Assembly: GCA_949128115.1 (NCBI GenBank)
Contig: OX421964.1
Location: 48,648,601 to 48,712,600, forward strand
Reading direction: 5' to 3'
Length of the DNA: 64,000 nt
Source of the DNA: Anaspis maculata
Lineage: Eukaryota; Arthropoda; Insecta; Coleoptera; Scraptiidae
The translations under genes were made by a program, and so were the position numbers. Below, in pieces: positions 1-12,345 of the stretch. Within the stretch, counting starts at the first letter, position 1, and each line of letters starts with the position of its first letter. Below the pieces are notes generated by a model that made no database searches, was not told the origin of the DNA, and saw only the letters and a program-made list of their open reading frames with translations.

Positions 1-640
1 CAATACCGACAACTTCGTTGTCCAGCAGTTTATTTGTATTCAGAATAAATACTGTTACGAGCGGCGATCCCGTACATATTGGTAAACACCCGATCTTTCT
101 GGATCCTTCCATCCATTAGATCGCAGTGTAGAAGTCTGGATCGATCTGGTGCATTCCAGAGCGTTCGTGTATGTGAAACTGAAGGGAGACTTCAATGCTC
201 GATCGAGAAAGATCTGTCCATTTTGGTGGAGGCGCCGCTCCAGAACCCGGCAGAATTATACGGAAAACGTGTGTATTCAGAAATGGTATAGAAACCGCAT
301 ATGCTGGGCCATTATGGAATTTGCTGGAAGTAGACAGGAAGTTCTGGAACACATAGAAACCGCATATGCTGGGCCATTATGGAATTTGCTGGAAGTAGAC
401 AGGAAGTTCTGGAACACTATTCGGAGGCCTTATATAAGGCATCAGCCGGCAGCTCAGACCAGTATTGAATTGGAATGCGAAGTGATAACGAGTGCGAAAC
501 AAGCGAAGGACCTGCAATATAATTCCAAGTAGATATTTGTTGGCGTGTATTGATTGTAGTACGCAGAAATAAACCGTGTGTGTTTTAAATCGATCGTCCC
601 AATTATATTCGAACCCGTACGCGAAATATCGTAGCAATAC
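1..640 (+). mobile_element. LTR-like fragment (solo or 3' LTR), left end may lie outside the window
   Basis: No protein is encoded, but the layout resembles an LTR. A 65-bp direct duplication (290-419) sits just upstream of a TATA box (TATATAAGG at 431-439). An initiator-like stretch follows (CAGACCAGT near 465), then a poly(A) signal AATAAA at 568-573 about 105 bp further on. That order matches U3-R-U5. No primer-binding site or flanking duplication was found, so the limits are approximate. It could instead be the promoter and terminator of another retroelement. Confidence 0.45.
290..419 (+). repeat. 65-bp tandem duplication upstream of the TATA box
   Basis: Two almost identical 65-bp units (290-354 and 355-419) begin AGAAACCGCATATGCTGGG. 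They lie directly 5' of TATATAAGG at 431. Duplicated enhancer units are common in the U3 of retroelement LTRs, which supports that reading of the surrounding sequence. Confidence 0.85.
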
Positions 641-682
641 TAAATACATCGATTGCAATTCGAATATTCAGGGTACAAGGTA

Positions 683-891
683 CAGTTGGGAGCGAAATGA
701 TTCATACGGCACCGCCAGGAGGTCGGCTGGATTTCAGAAATGTAAGCTGCATGGATTGTTCTTGAATGTCAGTTCTGATTCGAGATTGATAATAATCAAA
801 TCTGGCATTCAAGAACGATCCAAGCAGCTAACATTTCCGAAATCCAGCCGACTTCCTAGCGGTGCCGTATGAATCATTTCGCTCTCAACTG
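683..891. mobile_element. 209-bp palindromic MITE with TA target duplication
   Basis: Two arms of about 92 bp are inverted copies. The left begins CAGTTGGGAGCGAAATGATT and the right ends with its near-perfect complement (GCTCTCAACTG). The spacer is about 25 bp. TA dinucleotides flank both ends (681-682, 892-893), as for Tc1/mariner-mobilised MITEs. There is no coding capacity. The superfamily assignment rests only on the TA duplication. Confidence 0.85.
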
Positions 892-1472
892 TACAATATA
901 CAGCAAAAAAAAGCTTTTTGTGCCACCCTGTATGACTATTGAATTTTCGAATTTTGAAATCTACGGAACAAGGAATTGATTATCAAAGGCGAAACCTCCA
1001 GTATGGGGAGAATTCTCACGTGATCACCCTGTGCAGTTTTTTTGTACAGTGTTTACCCAACCCACCAGCCTATACTCTAGTTCACGTAGGTAACTTGGCC
1101 ACATCAGTAACCGCAAAACCATTACCACTGGAATATATTTAAAACTGTGATGAAGCATCATCAGTGCAATAGACATTATAAACATAATCCCTCGCGAATG
1201 TATCGTATGGGCTGTCCAGTGGATTCAATAATGTATTATCGTAAAAAAGGATGGCACGCGGTTCCAGCAGCCAATTAATTTCAAATTGGAAATGTGACGA
1301 TGCGGGGGAATTATGGAAACCCGATGATTTATGCGCCTCCCTCTGCTACCTACACACTTCACGTACAATACAGGTACGAGGTAAAATATGAGTTTTTTCT
1401 TTTGTGAAACGAGATTAGTACAATTTTTAGCGCATTTTCCATCTTGATGAAAATCGCTATTGCAACCGCTTT
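892..1472. other. Unassigned intergenic sequence
   Basis: No gene or complete repeat is recognised. A CACCCTGTAT terminus near 921 looks like one end of the CAGGGTG-ended elements seen elsewhere in the window, but no partner end was found. Confidence 0.4.
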
Positions 1473-1502
1473 GTCCGTCCGTCCGTCCGTCCGTCCGTCC
1501 GT
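1473..1502. repeat. (GTCC)n microsatellite
   Basis: About seven and a half uninterrupted GTCC units lie immediately left of the satellite block. Confidence 0.95.
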
Positions 1503-1504
1503 TC

Positions 1505-3510
1505 CTCGAACTCCTCCCAAACTAGACGACCTAACTTTCTAATTTTTTCGCTGTTACATAGCTGCCACTCCCAAAGGAGGGCTAGGCTATATTGGATGTC
1601 CATATTGCGCCGCCAACATAGAGAAAACCGCCCCCGATAAACTTGAAATAACATAATATTGCACTTTCTACCAGACCTGATGCTCTGGTGTTCTCATTTT
1701 TTGAATAATACATAGTTGCCACTTATAAACGTAAGCCAAGAAACATTCCGTCTTCAATATGCGCCGCCGACATGAAAAAACTGCTAAAAACCGCCCCCAA
1801 TCACTTTAAAATGAAAAACATAAACCCGAAGACATGGCGATCTGATTCTTTCGGTATATAAATAGCTGACTAAAAATGGAAAAAGATAGGCTACTTTTGG
1901 TTAGTCGCCGCCCCCAGATTCCGCCCCCAAACGATAAAAAGTGCAACTTGCATAAATGTTACTGATTGTGATGTTCCCTTGAACATTTAGGAACTGCCAA
2001 CTCAAATTGTGCAACATTTGCTCAGCCGAACGCTGCCGCTCCCACACGCCGCCCCCAAAGTAAGAGATAAATGAAAAACATGAACCCGAAGACATAGCGA
2101 TCTAAGTTTTTCGCTATATGGATAGCTGACTGAAAATGGAAAAGGATAGGCTACTTTTGATATGGCGCCGCCTCTAGCTTCCGTCCCCAAAAGAAAAAAA
2201 GTGCAACTTTCTGCTAAAAACCGCCCCCAATCACTTTAAAATGAAAAACATAAACCCGAAGACATGGCGATCTGATTCTTTCGGTAAATAAATAGCTGAC
2301 TAAAAATGGAAAAGGATAGGCTACTTTTGGTTAGTCGCCGCCCCCAGATTCCGTCCCCAAACGATAAAAAGTGCAACTTTCATAAATGTTACTGATTGAG
2401 ATGTTCCCTTGAACATTTAGGAACTGCCAACTCAAATTGTGCAACATTTGCTCAGCCGAACGCTGCCGCTCCCACACGCCGCCCCCAAAGTTAGAGATAA
2501 ATAAAAAACATGAACCCGAAGACATAGCGATCTAAGTTTTTCGCTATATGGATAGCTGACTGAAAATGGAAAAGGATAGGCTACTTTTGATATGGCGCCT
2601 CCTCCAGCTTCCGCCCCCAAAAGAAAAAAAGTGCAACTTTCAACAATTTCCACTGATTTAGCTGATAATGTTACCTCGAACATTCAGAAACTCTTGACTC
2701 AAACTGTGCATGAATTTCTTTGCCAAACTCTGCCGCTCCCACACGCCGCCCCCAAAGTGAAAGATAAATGTAAAACATGAACCTGAAGACATAGCGATCT
2801 AATTCTTTCACTATATTGATAGCTGACTAAAAGTAGAAAAAGATAGGCCACTTTTAATTAGCCGCCGCCTCCAGCTGCCGCCTCCAAACCAAAAAAAATG
2901 CAACTTTCAAAATTTTCACTGATTTTGTCATATTTCCCATACATTTAGAAACTCCCAACTCAAACTGTGCAACAGTTACTTTGCCGAGTGCTGCCGCCCC
3001 CACACGCTGCCCTCAAAGTGAGATATGAATGAAAAACATAAACCCGAAGACATAACGATCTAATTCTTTCGCTATATAGATAGCTAACTGAAAATGAGAA
3101 AGAGTAGGCTACTTTTGATATGGCGCCGCCTCCAACTTCCACCCCCAAAAGCTGATTTACATTTTAATGTTACCTCAAACATTCAGAAACTCCGAACTCA
3201 AACTGTGGAAGAATTTCTTTGTCAAACTCTGCCGCTCGAACACGCCGCCCCCAAAGTAAGAGATAAATGTATAACATAACCCTGAAGACATAGCGATGTA
3301 ATTGTTCCGCTATATAGATAGCTGACTAAAAATGGGAAGAGATAGGCCACTTTTGATTAGTCGCCGCCTCCAGCTCCCGCCCCCAAAGAAAAAAATGCAA
3401 CTTTCACAATTTTCACTGATTGTCATATTTCCTTTAACACTTAGAAACTCCTAACTCAAACTGTGCAACAGTTACTTTGCCGAATGCTGCCACCCCCACA
3501 CGCTGCCCCA
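1505..3510. repeat. Satellite-like tandem block with ~260-bp monomer
   Basis: A shared motif, GAAGACATAGCGATCT and variants, recurs near 1832, 2091, 2261, 2521, 2788, 3049 and 3287. Spacings are about 260, 170, 260, 267, 261 and 238 bp. Each monomer also carries a C-rich part (CGCCGCCCCCA) and an AT-rich part (ATAGCTGACTGAAAATGG). The leftmost sequence (1505-1780) is a more diverged relative. Short ORFs recur in the same frame only because the DNA repeats. No protein is proposed. Confidence 0.9.
1781..2640. repeat. 430-bp higher-order tandem duplication within the satellite
   Basis: Positions 1781-2210 and 2211-2640 are nearly identical (roughly a dozen differences by eye). Each contains one full ~260-bp monomer and one shortened ~170-bp monomer. 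They are much closer to each other than to neighbouring monomers, so this duplication is the most recent event in the block. Confidence 0.92.
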
Positions 3511-6084
3511 TTCTGATAACAAAATATTATAATGAGTTTCGAATGAAGAAAGTGGGCAAGGAATGGTGTTTTTTCCTTCAACCAAATTTCTTTACGTTCA
3601 TAATATGCCTCTTTGAGAAAATGCGCTACTGAGACTCACGCACGTGAAGGCATACTCACTTGTTTGTATTACTCAACTGAAAATTATTGGGTCTCACTCT
3701 GTAACGCTGCAGAGGGTTACAGACACTTGATTTTCCACTGTGTTTGGATCGTCGTCATTGTTTGGTGAAAAATCTGTTGTGAGCGGCACAAAACTTTCCC
3801 GATTAGTATCCATGAACCTATGGAATTTTTTTTCTAGTCGTCCCTTCGGGTTAGAAGCTGATGGATTCTGAGAAATAGATTGAAACTTTGCAGGAAATTG
3901 AAAAAAATCTCTCGGAAAACTCAGAGCCTTTTCCAAACTACATATTTTGTTGTAGAATCATTGATTAAGGCTTCATTCCCAACTCCATCATTCGAATCCG
4001 CTCTCGGCGATAAGCAGGTTTTTCATTTTAAGCTGCAAAACTCCCAAAAATTTGGAAAAAGAAATTGTTGGAAAATATTCAAGAACCAGTTACCTCTCAA
4101 CAACAATTTTTACAACAATTCACGGGGTAAAAAAGTTACAAATTTGCAGTTTTTCCAGGGTGGAAAACTCAGAGTTGCACGTTGATCCGATTTCAAAAGT
4201 TTTCTTCTCAAAAAATAATTCAGTTTTTTTCCAACTAGGTATGACTCGCAACAAGTTAACATCTAAAATGAATATTTCATGGGGCTTACCGCACGCATAA
4301 AAAGGTAATCTTGAGTTAAGACAAAGCGTTTAATGTCAAGTATATGTTAAGTTTGTATATACGCAAAGAGATGATATTCTCACTCCAAGAGTTTTAGTTT
4401 CTCCAAAAGAAGACTGTCATAGTATCAGCTGAAAGCTGTAGCACGTTGAATTTGAATATAATACTTATCAAACGGAGTATTTCCAGTAGTCGGGGTGCTA
4501 CGATTTTGAATACCGCAAATGAATTAGACGGGATGCCCTTTGGCATGATAACTACTCATACCAAGGTGATTAATTTTCTCCAAGGATGCGTCAACATTCC
4601 CCACTCAGAAAAAAAGATGGCGACGATTTTTGACAGGACCTGAATTTTTGTAAAACATAGGCATGTGGGATATGGTTTCTCACTAATTTTGACCTCCTGA
4701 ACACGAATATCGAGTTTATTTTCACATTAGAAATCAAATCGACCTCATATTTCACATCTGAAAACCGCAAAAATAGCAGACTCTCGCTTATTTTCGAATT
4801 GAAAAATTTGTGTGCCATGTACAGCGATTTCCAGCCTTGAGCTTGTTAAATAGATCCCACAGAACAAGTTAACAGTGTAAGTTCTGCAAAATAACTCTAC
4901 AAACATCGCCAGGGTGCGCCCCAAAACACACAAAATATGGGCTCTGGGAGCACATTTTTCTGCGGCTGATTAAGAAATGTAATTGTGAAATGGAAAATGT
5001 TTTGTGATATATTTTACTGTTTTATATAGTAAACTTACATATACTAAGCATTTATCAACATATAATGGCAATTTCAGATGAAAAACTGAAAAAATAAATT
5101 TTCATGATTTATTTTCATCACTTTGCCCCTTCCAATTTTTATTATCTGAAGAACTTCCAGTAAATTTTCGTCTTTCTAAAAACAATTGCAAAAAGTTCCA
5201 GACGTCCCCAATGCGATGTGAGACAGGAAGTAAAATAATTCGTTTCCATAGAATTCTTCTACTCTTCTACAGATCATTTTTAATCATTAAAATCTGTATT
5301 TTTAGAATTTTGAGTCGCTGGCGGGCGCCGCTCTGTACAGTAAGTAAATAAATTTGTTGCACACACACTGAAAAGCTCAATTATTTTGCAATCTCATCAG
5401 ATAATAACATAAGAGGGGGCAAAGTCCCACCCTTCGACGCCCCATATCTCCAAAAATGAAAATACAATTTATTTAAACATTTTTCTGACAGATTTGTAGC
5501 AATTCCCTTAACTGGCTTTGACTCTGAGGCACGAGTCCTGGGACCCTGTATACCTAAACAAGCTTATGGATAAAGGCTGAAATTGCAACAATTGAGTATA
5601 GTACATTGAAAAAAATGTATTTCGCAGAAGTTCAAATACAAACATCGATAGAAATCCAAATCGAGATGAGTATACATTTCAAACAAAAACGAATTCTTCG
5701 TATTCTTTCTTCTCATTCTTCTTCTTTCTTCTTATTCAAAAACAACAAGGTGCCGCAGCACCCAACCGGCACTGCAACATCACTATGTGGACAACTTGCG
5801 TGAATTCAACTGAAATTTGCACGAAAAGAGAATCTCGCATAATTATTTAGGTATACATACACAAAATTTTATGTAGTAATGATGGGAAAACACTGATCAT
5901 CTTAAGCTCCTTTATCAAATGATACCATGTGATCCACAAAATTCGGAGTTGGGGTTGGCTTTGGAAACAAAATATTGATGGATTGGAGCCATAGATAGAC
6001 TGAATAGACCAAGGAGGTTATAATTATAGCAGGAGGGAACATGAGCTCAAAAAAGTGAAGCCGTGTGACGTCACGTTCTGTGTA
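3511..6084. other. Unassigned AT-rich intergenic sequence
   Basis: I see no gene, tRNA or full mobile element. ORFs are short and low in complexity. No inverted or direct repeat longer than about 25 bp was recognised by eye. Confidence 0.4.
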
Positions 6085-7161
6085 TGCAACCCGTAAGTTA
6101 TGAACCACACGAAGGCACACGACCACGAGTCACAGAGGTCCATCCCACAGAATTATGAATCTGTCACTTCGAATAACGTAGTGACAGAATCAGTCAGTTT
6201 TTGTGTTTGTGTTTTTCCTTCGCCAATTTCTCATTTTCATAATGGCGGAATCAGTCGCTTTCATGGCTTTTGGATGCCGAGACCACCAGCGGTCACCGCC
6301 CTGAAGAAAAAAGAAATTTTTCGAGCAGAAAAAGCAAAAGGGCATAGCGTAGCAGAAATGGAGAGCAGAACAGAAGGAACAGACACGAACAGAAGCAGGT
6401 GCAGATAAACAAGCTACAAGACTCTAGATATGCCAAACCAAGAATACAAAGAGCTACAAGGCAAAGTGCCTAGATGCACGCTTAATCCAAACGTGAAGGC
6501 TGGAAGCAGCGATTTGCAAGGTTGTTGTGGTGTAGTGATGGGGTACAGACTCGGGTACAGACGAGTAGCTACTGGAAGCTACCAGGGTATATCGTGTTGT
6601 GGAAGGGAGTGATGGAGCACTTGAGGTCATGTGAGGAATCGCTGAAGGAGGGCAGAACTCTGAGGCAGTTGTTGGGAGAGGACGAAAAGGGGCTGAAATG
6701 GACGACAAAGATTGAAAGAAAACAGAAGAGGTGCAACACTGATGATGACAAGATGTGGCAGTCAAATTTTGTTTCATATTTATCAACATACTTTTATTTT
6801 GCGGCGTAGTGTGAATAATACAAATAAAAATGTAACATTCTCATAAAATATCAACAATAAAGCTCAGTTCTTTCTCGACCTTATCAAATTTTTCTTGATG
6901 TATGAACTTCTCATCGTCCCTTGTCTTCAGCGAGCGTTCTTCCTTTATTCCAGCTCAGTCAATTTTCTGTTACTATTTATTTCACTGTTGCGTCCCATGC
7001 TTCTTTTTGTCTTACCTGATTTCTTATTTCTGTCATTCTCGCCTATCGTTCTACTGGTCTATCCTCGTTTATGCTCTCTAGGCGTCCTCAGCAACTCAGT
7101 TGTCTCTTATCTACAAATTTTGTTGCAGGCCTCATCTTAGCTCTTTTCTTACTCGGGGTTA

Positions 7162-7850
7162 CGAAATAGAATAGAATAGAATAGAATAGAATAGAATGGA
7201 TTTATTTCCCAACAGGCAACGCCCAATTACAGGAAAACTTTATAACAAAAAAAAAATGGAATTGAATGAGAAATTATATAAAACAAAAAATCAAACACAA
7301 TCATGCGAATACACAAAAAGAAAAGGTCAAAATAATATCAATAACATAAGCAAGTTGACTTCGTGGAGTCAGTCATTGCCCAGGACGGAAGACATAATGG
7401 ACTTGATGCTGCTGAAATTAATATCACAAACATTAGAGATTTTGTTGAACGTGTGGCACATAATAGAAATAGGGGAATTGAAAAGGACGTTGGTTCTGGA
7501 ACTGGGATTATAGAACGTGGTGCGTTGTCTGGAATTTATACGTGGTATAAAAAAATTAATTTTGGATAGAAGATAGGGACAATCCAAATTATTATTCAAT
7601 AAGGAGTGGAGAAGTTTAACAGCTAACATGGTACGTCTAGTTTCCAAGGAGTGAAGGTTAAACCTGGATAATAATGAAGAGTACTCGATGCCACGAACAG
7701 GATATACACCATCCACGAGGAAACTCAAGTGCTTGAGAAAGCGACGCTGTACCAACTCCACACCATGAATGTGAACACCGCAGTAACAAATGTGTCTAAT
7801 AAGAAATGTGCCAATAAGAAATGTGTCTCCTCAGTATTTTTTTTACTCCG
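7162..7850 (-). pseudogene. 3' end of a Jockey/CR1-like non-LTR retrotransposon ORF2, 5'-truncated
   Basis: The minus-strand frame from about 7815 to 7369 encodes the conserved tail after the reverse transcriptase: VQRRFLKHLSFL, then SLETRRTMLAVKLLHSLLNN, then DCPYLLSKI and VPR-like FIPR. This is the layout of the C-terminal domain in Jockey/CR1/L2-type ORF2 proteins. No catalytic RT residues remain. Downstream on the minus strand are an AATAAA and an (ATTCT)n tail at 7165-7197, a normal 3' end for such elements. The 5' truncation near 7850 is typical of incomplete reverse transcription. It is inactive. Confidence 0.82.
7165..7197. repeat. (AATAG)n / (ATTCT)n microsatellite tail
   Basis: Six to seven copies of a 5-bp unit sit exactly at the 3' end of the minus-strand non-LTR fragment. 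This fits a retroelement tail rather than a chance microsatellite. Confidence 0.9.
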
Positions 7851-8063
7851 CAGGTGCATACTTCATCCCCGTTGCTTCACGCTCCTTCTGCATTCTCTTA
7901 GGTAAGACCTCCATGTCTCACATGTGAGTCAGCAGTCAGTACTGATCTGAAAATCGTCTTATAGGTACTTTCAGCTTGGTCTTCTTTGTTACTTCTTTTT
8001 TATTTATCAGTGTCTTAGTAGTACATATTACTGGTGGTATTCTTGTACAGACTTTTTCTAGCA

Positions 8064-8620
8064 CTAGTTAGTTTCTTTTTCACATCTCGTTGCTCTCTGA
8101 ATTATTTGATGCACTGTGAAGATGAGGCTTTGCACGCTACCTTTTTTTCGAAGTCCACTTTGAGTGTTCAGCAACGTTGGCTCTATTATCTTTTTCAGTT
8201 TCTTTCCCAGTAGTTGTATACTTTCATTGGCATGTTCAGCAAGGTAATGCATCTATGGTTTGCACACTCGTTAAAGAACCCCCTTTTCTTTCCTATGCTT
8301 TATATTGTAGATTTCCAGCAGCAATCTTCTCCCTCTTCTCCTAAAGCTATTTATTATCTCTAATGTAAATTTATCATGTCCAGGAGCTTTGCCGTTTTTC
8401 AGTTCCAGGAATGCTTTTGTTCTCCCAGGTCTTCTGTTAGCGTCCCTTCATTTCTGTCTTCGATCGTATTTTCTTTGTTAATGTCGTCTTCATCAGTCTA
8501 TCTTGGTTGTGCACTCAGTAACTCTCGGAAATATTCACTCCATCTTTCCATTATTTCTTCAGAGACCACCAGTAGTGCTCGATCCTTCCTTATTGATTAT
8601 GGAATATTCTGGTGAGGTTC
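8064..8620 (-). pseudogene. RTE-like non-LTR retrotransposon fragment (linker and start of reverse transcriptase)
   Basis: Reading the minus strand from 8620 to 8064, three typical parts appear in order across frame changes. They are a linker like EEIMERWSEYFRELL, then KKRGFFNECANHRCITL (the family pattern is WKKG.I..I.K......NWRGITLL), then QSGLRKKGSVQSLIFTVHQI (the QxGFRKGRST-D-IFTLRQI motif of the RT fingers). The catalytic YADD box is not present. Stops and frameshifts show a dead 5'- and 3'-truncated copy nested in the 6085-9639 element. Confidence 0.78.
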
Positions 8621-9639
8621 AGAGATCTTGAATATGGAAAAGTTATTTTCAATTGTAAATTTTCAAAGAGATTTACTCAAGTTTCAATAATAATTCTTAG
8701 GCCAAGCAGTATCATTCATCTGATTCATCATTATTCTGTGGTTTTTTAATGCCTTTCATCATGGTGCTCTAAACTAAGATCTAGGCCTCCTAAAGCTAAG
8801 CCTCACATCATATCCATGTCATCAAATCATCACTTATGCACAAAAGAACTTGAAGGTGGACTGAGTCGAGGCTCGAGGCGCCTATACTTCAAGTGTCTTT
8901 TTTCTTTGTTCACTTTCTTCTTGAGTAAAAGGCAGTATCTTCTTTTCGATCGTGCATGTGAAATCCAAAAATAGGCATCCTTGAATTTGGAAAGATAAAA
9001 CTAATATTATCAAAATTTTGTGGCATTTTTGACTCTCAATTACCTGATTGACTTGCTTCCATTTTATAAGTATGAATTATCCAGTGTAGGTGCACACTAG
9101 TACAACACACACGTAGGTCCGTACGCACAATATTGGTAACTGTACTGGGTTAAATAGGTAGGTACACAGCAGCTGTGCACTGGGCAGTGCAGGAGGCATA
9201 CTTTGGCTTGCTCGAGCTTTTCATTTGTTTGGTCTTCCATGAGTTTGCAAGGCGGTTGTGTCCTTTTTAATTCGGCACTGGACAAGGGCACACGTCGTAG
9301 AGGATACAATCAGATCATTTGGAGCTGCAAATCTTGAATTGGGCATATTCGTAACTTCAAAATTTATTGTTCTAGGTTCACTTACCCACTTGTGCAACAG
9401 TATTTTCTAGTTTGGATTGTCTTCTGCTTGGAAAAACTGTCTCTGAACGGCGATCGCTGTGGTTTTCATATTCAAAAACCTCAAAAGCGATTGAAAATGC
9501 CACATTGAAGAGCGAAACTGACAAATGAAAAAATTTAACCACAAAAACGAATGATATGCTGTCACTTTGCTCTATAATTCTGTGGGATAGACTTCTGTGA
9601 TTCGTGTGCCTTCGGGTGGTTCATAACTTACGGGTTGCA

Positions 9640-11325
9640 TACTCAAATACATGATTTCCCCTCACCCCGTTCCGCATCAAATTTCCTCGCCTACAAGCTG
9701 GGTTACGTTCCCTCCTTATATTCTAACCTCCTTGGAATAGACCCATTCAGTTTTACCTGGTTTGCGCGCGCATCTGCACGATTCGGTGCCATGATAACGG
9801 TGCAGGTGAAATGGTGAGAAATGACATCCTTAGAAAAATCAAAGTCAAAGTGTCAGACAGTCAAAGTGATAGGTGTACGGTATATACGCGTGATCCCTGC
9901 AAACATCACCTTGGAAGAAGAGTGGTTAAAAGCAACAAGATGTGGTTAGAAGTCCCCTAACGCGGAAAACACGGACCACGGACCGTAGCTAGTAACTAGC
10001 TCCCAGACCCCCAGTTCCTTCGAGTGTTTTTGTCCGCGATAGTGTGACAAATTCTTACAGGTCGGCCTGTCTTTGGCTACTGTCACCTTCTGGGAGCATT
10101 TATAGGTCACAGTCGTAGTTCTCTAGGCCCTCGAAGAGTTGCTGTCGGTGACAAAGGATGCAAAGCTTCTTCCATGAGGTTGACCCGGAATACATGTTCT
10201 GTAATAGGTGGGAATGCTGCTGACCTGTATGTTTTGCGGTTACACGGTCTCTGCCTCTCCTTCCTTTAGAGGGGTAGCCCTGGCACACATCTTGTTCCAT
10301 GTTGAGTGGAGGTCACCTCATCATTCAGCTGTGAATTCTCACTAGCATAAACGTCAAAATGACGGCAGTTGAAGTCTTAATCCACATGCTCTGTCAAAAA
10401 TGAAACTTACAGGGAATATCAGGAGCGCAAACCTCATGCTGAATTTCCCTAGATGGTCGTTCAGATGCGCGCGCAACTCACTTTGTGTCTCTTTTCTCAC
10501 ACAGATTTCTGTATAAGTCTGTCTCTCTCGTTTTCACCGAATAGGTCTATTGGCTGAATGGCCGAATTTCTCGACTTCAAAGCCACCTCCGATGACGAAT
10601 TTTGTGGATCGCACGGTTTGTACAAGTGAGTAAAGGAACTTACCTCTGAATTTTTCGATAAGTTCTGGATTGCAACCCCAAAGTTGGAGATACGGGTCCA
10701 TGTTGCACACGCGGTAGGTATAAATTTTTCTGCAGGAGCAGAAGTAGCTCACATTGGCGTGTTTGTGCGCGTGCTAGTGTTGTTGTCGGAAGATGACGCA
10801 ATACAATGAAACTTCGGGCGGATTGATAATATATATTCTTGATCCAAGAGTCTCAGTTTTCAGACCAAAAATATACAATCATTTCAAGAATAATTGAATA
10901 TTTGGGGGAACTGATCATCGTCTTAGTTCAAGCATAATGGCATTTGAGTTCAGTAAGTTGAAATGTTGTTTCGAAAATTGCATTTTCAGATTGAAATCGC
11001 AATATGTTCTAAACTGTGAAGTTTTCAATATTCTCAGTTGGAGATCTTGAAATGCTTGAGAGGAAATTTTCATTAGTTCTGAACAAGTTTACCTAAAAAT
11101 TTGTTTCAAAAACAAAGTTTATTACATCTAAGATATTCGATAATATCAGTTCAAAAGAATAGTCTCATTTTGAGAATGTCTGACAAAACTATTACATTTT
11201 TCGAACAAATACTGGCTTCGTATTGGACTGAAAAAACTATTTCAATTTGAATGTATTGAATCATCAAGCCAAGTCAATGAATCAAGTAAATATGATACTA
11301 TTGGATTGAAATTACGTTTTTATGC
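9640..11325. other. Unassigned intergenic sequence
   Basis: No gene is recognised. A minus-strand ORF of 66 codons at 10100-10300 has no family motif and ordinary composition. No long repeats were seen. Confidence 0.4.
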
Positions 11326-11680
11326 GTGCGCTGTCGAAGGAATCGCGTCGCATTTGAAAGTATGCCCATTATACGACATCCAATGCAATCCAGGTTTGTT
11401 ATGTATTGGAATTTTTTGAAAAAAAATCGATCCCTGAACAAGAAAGAGCGTCTCGAGTTGAGCTCTGCACCAAACGCGGGTCGTTCTGGTCAAAAGCTGG
11501 GTGGGCATAGCCCTCTCGGATGGTAACGCCCAGGAGAAAATTTCAAAATTCGCCACGCCTTGCTGGGAGATGGTGGAAAGCTCCAACTGCAGACTGAATA
11601 AGATTTTTTTGTTGTGTGGCTTCCTGTGGAATTTGGTTCCAATCCATCGGATAGGTTTTGGATAATTAATATCAAAGTTT
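11326..11680. repeat. Dispersed repeat family X, copy 1
   Basis: This stretch aligns, with gaps, to 32322-32660. Shared landmarks include CCAATGCAAT, TTGGAATTTTT(T/C)GAAAAAA, CTGCACCAAACGCGGGTCGT, GGTAACG(G)CCAGGAGAAAAT and TCCAATCCATCGGATAG. Neither copy has a convincing ORF. It is an old interspersed repeat of unknown type; ends are approximate. Confidence 0.8.
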
Positions 11681-12345
11681 TGAAATTTGACATTTTTCCA
11701 ATTACTGACAAGTGACGAGTTGCAGGGTTATTTTCAACTGTTCTCAATGCAGATTTTTTTAGGGCTTTTAAATAACTTATAGCAAGTGGAGTTCCGTGAG
11801 ATCAAGCTTTCACCATTTTTTCATGGTTACACTTTCGTTTGACAGATGGTACCCAAAAACTAATCAGCTCAGTTGACAGAAAGACCCTGTCTCCATACAA
11901 AATTTCAAGTCGATCGGGTTAACGGTTCGACACCTGTCGTGTCAGAAAGTTTTTCATGCATCATTACATAACTTTCCCTCCCGAGTGAGAGGACGGGTCG
12001 GGAAAGTAAAACTGATACCCAAATCTCGCGAAGTTCAAGCTTTTTTTACTGGTTTCCCCTAGTTTGTAAACCTTTTGTCATATGCCATGCCTAACCAGAT
12101 TCTACGGAACGAGCTAGAAGCATTTTAATACGTTCTTCTGCTGAAATGCGCGGATGCGTCTTACTTGAAGAAATACTGGAAAGTTTCAAGAAATGTCTGA
12201 TGTGATGTCTTTGGACCAGGGATTACCTTTGGACGTCACATCCAAACAGATCGTTAGATGTCAAACAAAAACGTCAAAAAACTCAACGTCATTTACTTCT
12301 AATTTTACTATTTTATAATACTTTATATATTCATTTTCATCGGCA
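11681..12345. other. Upstream flank of the + strand CNB gene
   Basis: No repeats or ORFs are assigned. The TTTATATAT at 12323-12331 is only about 15 bp before the start codon, too close to be a usual TATA box. Several TGACG/CGTCA tetramers occur at 12230-12290. No promoter is claimed. Confidence 0.4.

Larger units (their letters stand above)
6085..9639. mobile_element. 3.56-kb TIR element with ~240-bp terminal inverted repeats and nested retroelements
   Basis: The left end (6085-~6345) begins TGCAACCCGTAAGTTATGAA. The right end (~9405-9639) is its inverted copy, similar along about 240 bp. TA flanks both ends (6083-6084, 9640-9641). No transposase remains. The interior holds a non-LTR 3' fragment (7162-7850) and an RTE-like fragment (8064-8620), both minus strand. 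A (+) reading frame near 6612-6810 is Glu/Lys-rich but not identified. This is a non-autonomous, long-TIR DNA element with later insertions; its superfamily is unknown. Confidence 0.75.

Noticed and set aside
1505..3510. Repeated short ORFs as a tandem gene family
   Set aside because: The ORFs recur because the DNA is a satellite; they have no Met context or motif and shift with small indels.
1505..3510. CRISPR array
   Set aside because: The 260-bp monomers have no alternation of short repeats and unique spacers, and the context is eukaryotic.
10100..10300. 66-codon minus ORF with several His/Cys residues, considered as a zinc finger
   Set aside because: The Cys/His spacing fits no zinc-finger pattern.
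12323..12331. TATA box of the plus-strand CNB gene
   Set aside because: Only about 15 bp before the ATG, too close for a normal transcription start.
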